From assembly GCA_036583965.1 (NCBI GenBank), contig JAZBQD010000030.1:108536662-108600661 (forward strand): a stretch of 64,000 nt of DNA, given 5' to 3'. Below, in pieces: positions 57,350 to 64,000 of this stretch. The stretch comes from Prunella strophiata (taxonomy: Eukaryota > Chordata > Aves > Passeriformes > Prunellidae). A program made the position numbers and the translations under genes. Position 1 is the stretch's first letter, and each line of letters begins with the position of its first letter. The notes below the pieces were generated by a model. That model saw only the letters and a program-made list of their open reading frames with translations, searched no databases and had not been told where the DNA came from.

Positions 57350-60300
57350 GGCAGGATGCAGTAGAGGCAGGATGCATTACTTTAGCACTGGTGTTAGACA
57401 CAGCAGTGTTCTGGCCTCCCTTTGATCATTTTAACCAGGGGTCACCTGGCCTGGAAAGGCCCAGGGTACACTGCAGGGCAAAGCAAAGGATACCCTGCCA
57501 GAGTTCCTGAGTGCTCCCTGGCTAGGGAGGGCTCTGTCCTTACTCATTCCCCCTTTCCTCTGAGTGGGTTTTCCTTCACACTCTCTCTCCTTGCAGCAGT
57601 TCAGTGAGGACAATTTGGAGCCTCTCAGGTACAGAGGGGTCTCAGTGGTATCTCATTTACTCATTTCCTTACACCAAGTGTGAAATATCACAGCTCTTCT
57701 TTCCTGATGGCTTGAATGCATCACATTCAGTCAGCCTGCACTACAGAGAGCTTTTGAAAACAGCAATAATGAAACCTCTCCAGTGCTTTTCATCCAGCGT
57801 GTAAAACCCAAACTTGTGGTGGCTTTATCATCTCTTCTCTACCCAGGCATGAAACATCAACACACAAAACACTCAAAGCTGGCTCCAGTCAACAAACCCC
57901 AGCCACCCGTAAGGGATTAAATTCACACTTTTTGTGACAGTCAAAGCCATAGCTGGAAATCAGCCACAGCACACTCAGAGCAGCTTCTCTGGCTCCTGAG
58001 AGGAAGGTGCTGTGTTCTGTGGCTGTGTTAGATGAGAGGTGGCCCTTGCACTTCATCTTTTGTGCTCCCCCAGGCTCTGTTAGCTACATCTCCACGCAGC
58101 TGATGTTCCACAAAGCAAAGGATTTCAGGCTGCTGTGGTAGCCAGGTTTTGGATGGCTATTTGCATGGGCACTGCCATTGTTAAATTATTTGTGGAGGGA
58201 AGGAGTCACACTCTGTTTCTGAAATTTGCCTTCCTTTGCATCCACACAATTGCTCTGCTTATAACAGCTTCTGCAAGGAAAAAATTCTTTAGAAGTATGT
58301 CACTATTTTTTCTGTCATCAAAGAAACCAATTTCACCCAGAGCCTTATTAATAGTGGAGGTGGAAGTGCAGTTGTAACACCAAAAATCCAGCAGGCATAA
58401 TATGCTTGGGGCTTTTTTTCTTTTTTTTTCTTTTTTTTTTTTTTTTTTTTTCTCTCCTTAATGCTAATCCCATGTTGCTTATTGCTTTTTTGGAACAGTC
58501 AGATTAGAACAAAAAGAACTGATATTAGCATTAATTGGGAAAAGTTAATTTTACAATGCACACAGGTAAATGGCCTGTTTGGGACAACACAAAACTGATA
58601 AAACCCAGATCTTTGTTAGCATTTTCAGGGGAAAGTGTTAAGGACAGTTAATTCTGCATTATATATTATTAATTATGCCTCTATTTTTCTTCAGCCAACA
58701 AAACATGATTATGTCAGAATTATTTTTTTCTTTCATTCTTTCTGCTTTGTTACCAAGTAGTGATGGATGATAGTTGAATATCTACAAACTTTCCATGCTT
58801 TTCTACCCATTTTCTGGACCTGCCTCTGGCAACATGCATGTAGATTTAGCATTAATCCCATTGATGGCAGTCTCTATTAAATTTACCAAGATTAGTCCAT
58901 GAATTTTCCTATCTAGTTCTCTGCTGAGGAGTGTGCTGAACTGATTGACCAAAGGAAGTTATTACTTTTAATGTCACTCAGAAATTAGAAAAGATAAAAT
59001 AAAATTAACCCTGCAAGAAGGAACTCCTGGAACTACCTGGAGCAAACAAACAGGACTTCCATTTGCTGCCAAGCCTGTGGAAAATAACAGTCTTTAAATT
59101 AGATGCTGGGCTATCTCTCAGCATTTTTCAATCTCTCCACTTGGGTTTGCCCCTGAAGAAAAACAACATCAAAGCCAGGCTGCAGGAGCAGCCAGGTCCT
59201 GCAGCCCTTGGAGCACATCTCACTCCTGCCTTTTGCACCCCCTGAAGTGAGACAGGGCACCTCCAGCTGCTGGAGGATAAATAAATGTAAATAAATGTCC
59301 CAAATAAATGTTGGGAGCAGAAAGCTCAGGCCTCCATGAGCACTCATGTCAGGAAAACCCCTGAAGGCCATGCTTCTCCAGCCTTTCTTCCACAGAAGAA
59401 ATCTGTAGAAACACTTTCTTTCCTGTGAAAACTGTGAAACACTGCCTCCCTTGGTTGACAAGCTGAAAGGGGCAAAATCTAGATTATTTTAAAAGATGAG
59501 TAATGCATAAAATTAGGAACCTGTGATTTGAGCATAAAACATTACAAATTTAATATATCTTTAAAAAGGAGTTTTGTTTTGCACCTAAAGATTTAATTCA
59601 GTCTTTCTTATGTAATTATGAAAGTGAGATCTCAGAAGAGGTGGAAAAAGAGATCTCATTATTTTAATTTTAAAGAACTTTTTTTTCATCCACATTGCCC
59701 TTTGATTTTGACAGTTGTGCTTTTTTTATGTCTTAATGCATCACAGAGTTTGGGCAATTTGGCATAGAATAAAAGAAACAAAATTACATTATAAAACACC
59801 ATAAATCTTCTCTCTGCTATTTGTTTGCACCACTAAACTTTGGTGTGTTAAAATTATCCCCAAATTTGTGATGGGGATGGAGCATGGAAATCATCACCAT
59901 TATTTTCTTTGGATTGCTTTTCCCTCCTTGGAATAATCCAGAAGAGTGGGACCTTGACATTTGTCTTAGTTGTCCTTTTGAAACTTGAAATTATAATTCA
60001 TAAAACCTTTTGTGACCAAATCCTAACACCTTTACTCTGTTTCATCAATGTTTTAAGGAAACCCTAAATTCTTTATGCATCATCCCTCTTTATTGTAGGG
60101 TTGATGGCTTCCTATTTCCATCCTGGTCCTTCTCCTAAGGAAGCCCTGCTGAAAGAAAAGCTGTTTTCACCTGGGCAGTGAGCAATGTTTGCCCAGGCAG
60201 AGGGCCCTGAAAATTAAAAATCAGCTGAGGTGGGGTTAGGGGCAGTCACATCCATCTGTGCAGATCTCTCTTTGTTACCCTCAGAAACCATGCCAAGTAC

Positions 60301-60413
60301 ATCTTTATTCCCCGTGGAAAAGTTGTGCTGAAGAACCTCCACAGCTTTGGAGTTATGCACTTTTCAGAGAACTTGCTGGTGACCATTAGCAAATTTTGGA
60401 TCTGTCCCCTTTG
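57350..60413. other. Non-coding unique sequence
   Basis: A T-rich tract lies at about 58417-58451. No exon, RNA or transposon recognised. Confidence 0.45.
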
Positions 60414-60480
60414 TCATAGAATGGTTTGGGTCAGAAGGAACCTTGAAAATCATGCAACTCTGCCATCCTACCTTATTGCT
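60414..60480 (-). mobile_element. Short CR1 LINE 3'-end fragment
   Basis: CATAGAATGGTTTGGGTCAG followed by AAGGAACCTTGAAAATCATG and a CTGCCAT segment. It matches the minus-strand CR1 3' end pattern 'CATAGAATGGTTTGGGTTGG'. About 65 bp is recognisable. Confidence 0.8.
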
Positions 60481-61092
60481 GGGTCTGCTTTTCTGAGGAG
60501 TGCCAGGACATATGAAAGGGTTTTGTTCTCTTCTTGGTGTTTGCCAGTCTGAAGAAGATAAAGGAGTTCAGTGGTGTTTGAGGAGTTGGTATTAAATTAT
60601 GTGCTCATTGAGACACTTGAAAACCAGAATGTTTCCATCCCAACATCCCCTGGAGCTGGTCCTGGTACAAATGTCACCTGTAGCCTTCTCTGAGTCAGGC
60701 TTCTCCTCTCCTTCTGCAAAAAGCCATGCACAGCCAACAGATAAATAGGAAGGGACAAACTCTTGAGGGACAGCACCCACCTCTTTTCCTGAGCCCTTCT
60801 CTGGCTCCATGCTGCCCTGAGAAGTGAAGACAAGTTAAAACCAAAGAATCACCTTGTAATTTAGGTCTGTGACAGCACATTAAGATGTTTCTGAAAACTG
60901 AAGCCCTCCAAGACCTGAAGAGCTCGTGGTTTGGCCCATGCTGCATTCACATCCCAGGTATTTAAGGAAGTGTTCAGGCAGTTCTTGCCCAGCAGCTGGG
61001 GAATTGTTCCTGCCTTCCTTTACAGCTGAGCAACCACTGCCCCCAAGTGCCCATTTGGAGGCTGATTTTTCAGTTGGGGGCTCTCAAGGTTT
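60481..61092. other. Non-coding unique sequence
   Basis: No gene or repeat recognised between the two CR1 pieces. Confidence 0.45.
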
Positions 61093-61450
61093 TTACAGAA
61101 TTGCAGAATGGGTCTGGAGGGGACCACCATGGATCACCTACTGCCACCTCCCTGCTCAAGCAGGGTCATCCCAGAGATCATGGCACAGGTCCTGGAAGAT
61201 CTCCAGTGAGGGAGGCTCCACACTTTCTCTGGGCAATCTGTTCAGTGCTCAGTCACTGCACAGGAAAGAAATTCTTCCTCATGTTCAGGTGGCCCTTCCT
61301 GAGCATCACTTTCTGCTGCTCCTCCTGTCCCACAGCTGGGCCCCACGGGGCAGAGCCTGGTCCATGCTGTGTGCAGTGCTGGGATTGGCAGTCAGGACAC
61401 CTCACCAGCCTCTGCCAGGGTGTTCTCAGCCTGCCCAGCACTAGCAGCTG
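61093..61450 (-). mobile_element. CR1 LINE 3' fragment, about 355 bp
   Basis: ACAGAATTGCAGAATGGGTC, then CTCCCTGCTCAAGCAGGGTC, TCTCCAGTGAGGGAGGCTCC, GAAATTCTTCCTCATGTTCA and a CTGGGCCCCACGGGGCAGAG segment. This is the ordered complement of the CR1 3' region, so the element is on the minus strand. It shares the GGCAGAGCCTGGTCC-type segment with the CR1 at 22.9 kb. The 5' limit is approximate. Confidence 0.9.
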
Positions 61451-63249
61451 CTCACAAAGCTGAGACACATGCCTTTACAATCCCACTGCCCATTTTCTCC
61501 CCTCTCAACACCTATTGCCTCTCAGAAACCACGTTGTTTTAATGTCTCTTTTTCCTATGGTACTGCCTTTGAACCCTGCACAGGGAAAATGTATTACTTG
61601 AAAGCCATTTCATTGTCCACATCAGTGCCAGACCATAAGTTTTGGTCCTCCTATACACTGAAAAAAATAGGTTTCCTTCCTGAGCAATGGTCTTTGTCAT
61701 CCAGCATCATTATATCCATCTTCTCTTTGCTTTTCAAATCAAACAAATACACTCTTGGCTTTCTCCAATGTTCATTTTCCCATTAAAAAGATATTTCCCC
61801 TGTAAAACTCAGCTCCTTTCTTACCTGAGCAATTACCTCCTTCTTACTGCTTTATTCAAATTTACTGGAAGTAATTAAACACATTCCTTTGGTGTGCACA
61901 GTGTATCCTAAACACAATATTGCTTTGTGTTTAGGACAACTATATAAGAATGGATTAATGGCATTTGAATCTCAAGTATCTGATACTATAGTTGAATAGA
62001 ACAGGCCATGAACACACATTACAATAATATATACTTGAAATGAAGGCTGGAAAGAGATACCTACAATAATGCTTTCCAGAGTAGATTTGTGGTTTGTGCT
62101 AACTTGGCTGTAATAATTTTGCATATCTAGGCTGATCTGCCCATCAAAAAGGTTGGCATGATACCAAGGGAAAAAATAATGTTAACATTAATGTTAAAAA
62201 ATAATGTTAAAAGCCATTTTCTTTCCCTGTGACAGAGTCAGCCTACTCTGATCCCTTTATCACTACCAGAAAATCAGAGAAACTGATTCAAGAGTTCAGT
62301 TTGCAATGTGTACACACACACATTAGGAAAAACATATGGAGAGGCTTTCCCTGTTCAGGCCAGTGAGTAATGCAGCAGTGTCTGGATTCCCCTCCCACAC
62401 AGTGAGTGATCAGGCAGAAACCCTGCTGGTAGGCTGAGCAGGGGAGAAAAGTCCTGGTTTTGTTAATGTGATACTTTGCAATCAGGTCAGCAGCACTTCT
62501 GAGGCCGATTCACCAATGACTCCCCAGTGGTACCATGGCTTTACAAAGCATGTCTGGAAGCAGCAAATAATTGCCAGCAGGCAAGAGAGAATTCAAGAAA
62601 AAGGAAACATCAGGAGAGAAAATTACGTACCTAGTTGTTCTGTCCAGGGAGCAGCTGAGAATCCTGCAGCCTGTGGTGCTCAGGGGAAGAGGATTTCAAG
62701 GGAAAACCTCTGGAGCAAAGCTCTTGTAGGTGTTGCTGGGAGCTGCTGAGCAGGTCCATTCTCACTTGTAAACTGGTCACTCTATTTCCATCTCTTACTT
62801 CCTCTTACCTTTTGATTACTTTTGTGATCTACCCTTTAATCCTTAAGTTCACAGACTAAATCCACTCATTTTGTGCTCTGTTTCTATTGAGGCCAAATCA
62901 GCAGTGGAAAGGAAGCCTTGCAAAAACACCAGACCCTGCTATGCACTTAAATAGAGTAAGAAACAGACAGCAATCATGACTTTATTTTACATCTTGAATT
63001 CTCTCTTTCATATCAGTGGCCATCTTATTTCAGAAGTATCTACAATGTGCATAGAAAAGACCTGTGCTAACTCCAGGTGATCTTTCATCCAGCAAGGATA
63101 GCGTGCCATAGAAACAGGACATGAGCTTTTCTTCAGGTTTTGTAGTTTGCACTATTGCTTTCCTCCACCTCAGCATTCCATGCTATTTCCAGGTTATCTC
63201 GTGCCTGTCAGTGACTGAGTATTTGAGGAAACCTGCACCTGATGCACCT
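61451..63249. other. Non-coding unique sequence
   Basis: AT-rich. A small ATGTTAA-type local repetition lies at about 62178-62213. No exon recognised. Confidence 0.45.
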
Positions 63250-64000
63250 GAGATGTGGAAAATCTGTAAGACAAGGTGTAGGACACCATCCCAAAGTTCC
63301 CCTCATCTGCCTCACGATCATCATGAAAGGACAGAAACTGGGACCACAGAAAAAGACCCTGGCTGGAACTCTGGCTTTGATTGAGATGGTTGCTTGCCAA
63401 AATCCTGAGGCCTGAGCAGAACCTCTGGTCTGCCAAGCTGTTGTTTGCATGGTGTGTTTGCTGTCTTGGAACACTGAACCTAGTGAGAGAAGAAGGGACA
63501 CTTTGCCCTTTTTCGCCTGCACCTGCTTTTCACAACAACAGCCCTGGAATCTCCACCTCTGGGCTTGGCTGGACTTTTCTGGGGTGACCTGTGGATGGTC
63601 CCCATGGAAGACCCTTCATGTTTCACAACCACCATGACTGATGGACTGAGATAGGGAGAAGCCTCTTCCTCAAGGACTGAGAGATGAAACCCCTATATGG
63701 AGGAGCCTCACCTCCTCCCAAGGACTGAGACTGAAACCTCTGGCACAGGGGAGGTGTGGGGGAAGGTGAGATGACCAAAGCTGATGTTTGCTTGCAGATG
63801 TGACCATTGGACCAAGAAGACAATGGCTTCTCGCTTACTGTGAGAATATGGACTGTTCATACCTGTCTTCAATGCCTTCTTTCCCCCCCCAGCAATAACC
63901 ATAGACTATTGCATCCAATTCCATTTCAAGACCTGTCCCCCTCACCCACCAAAAGGACTATAATGGAACCCTGAGTTGAGCAGAGATTTTGAGATCTCCC
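63250..64000 (+). mobile_element. Probable LTR running off the right edge
   Basis: The last bases (ACTATAATGGAACCCTGAGT, then GAGCAGAGATTTTGAGATCT) resemble the TATA-to-R region of a songbird endogenous retroviral LTR, as I remember it. Upstream is a U3-like stretch with an internal near-duplication of CAAGGACTGAGA at about 63671 and 63719. The right end, poly(A) signal and target duplication lie outside the window, and the left boundary is a guess. It could be a solo LTR or the 5' LTR of a longer element. Confidence 0.4.

Noticed and set aside
57063..57425. Phe/Ser/Leu-rich plus-strand frame and Lys/Glu-rich minus-strand frame
   Set aside because: Both are direct products of the CTTT/GAAA simple repeat.
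58135..58377. Hydrophobic 80-codon frame resembling a membrane protein
   Set aside because: No conserved family, no splice or promoter context, and T-rich composition explains hydrophobic codons.

Overview
The window looks like nuclear DNA from a bird, most likely a songbird (Passeriformes). The evidence is the repeat content. There are many fragments of the CR1 LINE family, several ending in the CR1-type 3' octamer repeat (ATTCTGTG/ATTCTATG and its complement CACAGAAT). There are also solo long terminal repeats (LTRs) of endogenous retroviruses of the kinds common in songbirds. The background is AT-rich and CpG-poor. I found no convincing protein-coding exon, rRNA, tRNA or intact viral gene. 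Open frames are short or fall in simple repeats, CR1 relics or GC-rich sequence. The window is best read as intergenic or deep intronic DNA.

Layout. 1-6.5 kb: unique AT-rich sequence. 6.5-8.0 kb: an old, decayed CR1 copy with reverse transcriptase remnants and a 3' tail. 8-17 kb: mostly unique DNA with one CR1 tail at 9.4 kb. 16.96-17.52 kb: a probable minus-strand solo LTR. 18.55-19.54 kb: a very uniform 32-bp minisatellite (30 full units). 20.65-21.12 kb: a solo LTR with a 4-bp target duplication. 22.87-23.91 kb: a 1-kb CR1 fragment with a damaged reverse transcriptase. 24-37 kb: unique DNA with A- or T-rich tracts, a CR1 fragment at 29.4-29.9 kb and a 40-A run at 35.3 kb. 38.0-38.67 kb: an ERVL-type solo LTR with a perfect 5-bp target duplication.

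43-55.4 kb is the most remodelled part. It holds five solo LTRs: one at 43.7 kb, a direct pair at 45.0 and 54.9 kb, and an inverted pair at 47.4 and 51.7 kb. It also holds a CpG-rich block at 44.4-45.7 kb cut in two by one LTR, a CR1 split by another LTR, and a 29-unit, 23-bp minisatellite at 54.1-54.76 kb. 55.4-64 kb is unique DNA with a long CTTT-type pyrimidine tract at 57.1 kb, CR1 fragments at 60.4 and 61.1 kb, and a probable LTR running off the right edge.

There is no operon or pathway to describe. The biology here is repeat turnover: LINE decay, LTR insertion followed by LTR-LTR recombination (which leaves solo LTRs), nesting, and minisatellite expansion. The most interesting observations are the 32-bp array, which carries an octamer-like and a SOX-like site in nearly every unit, and the CpG-rich block interrupted by an LTR.
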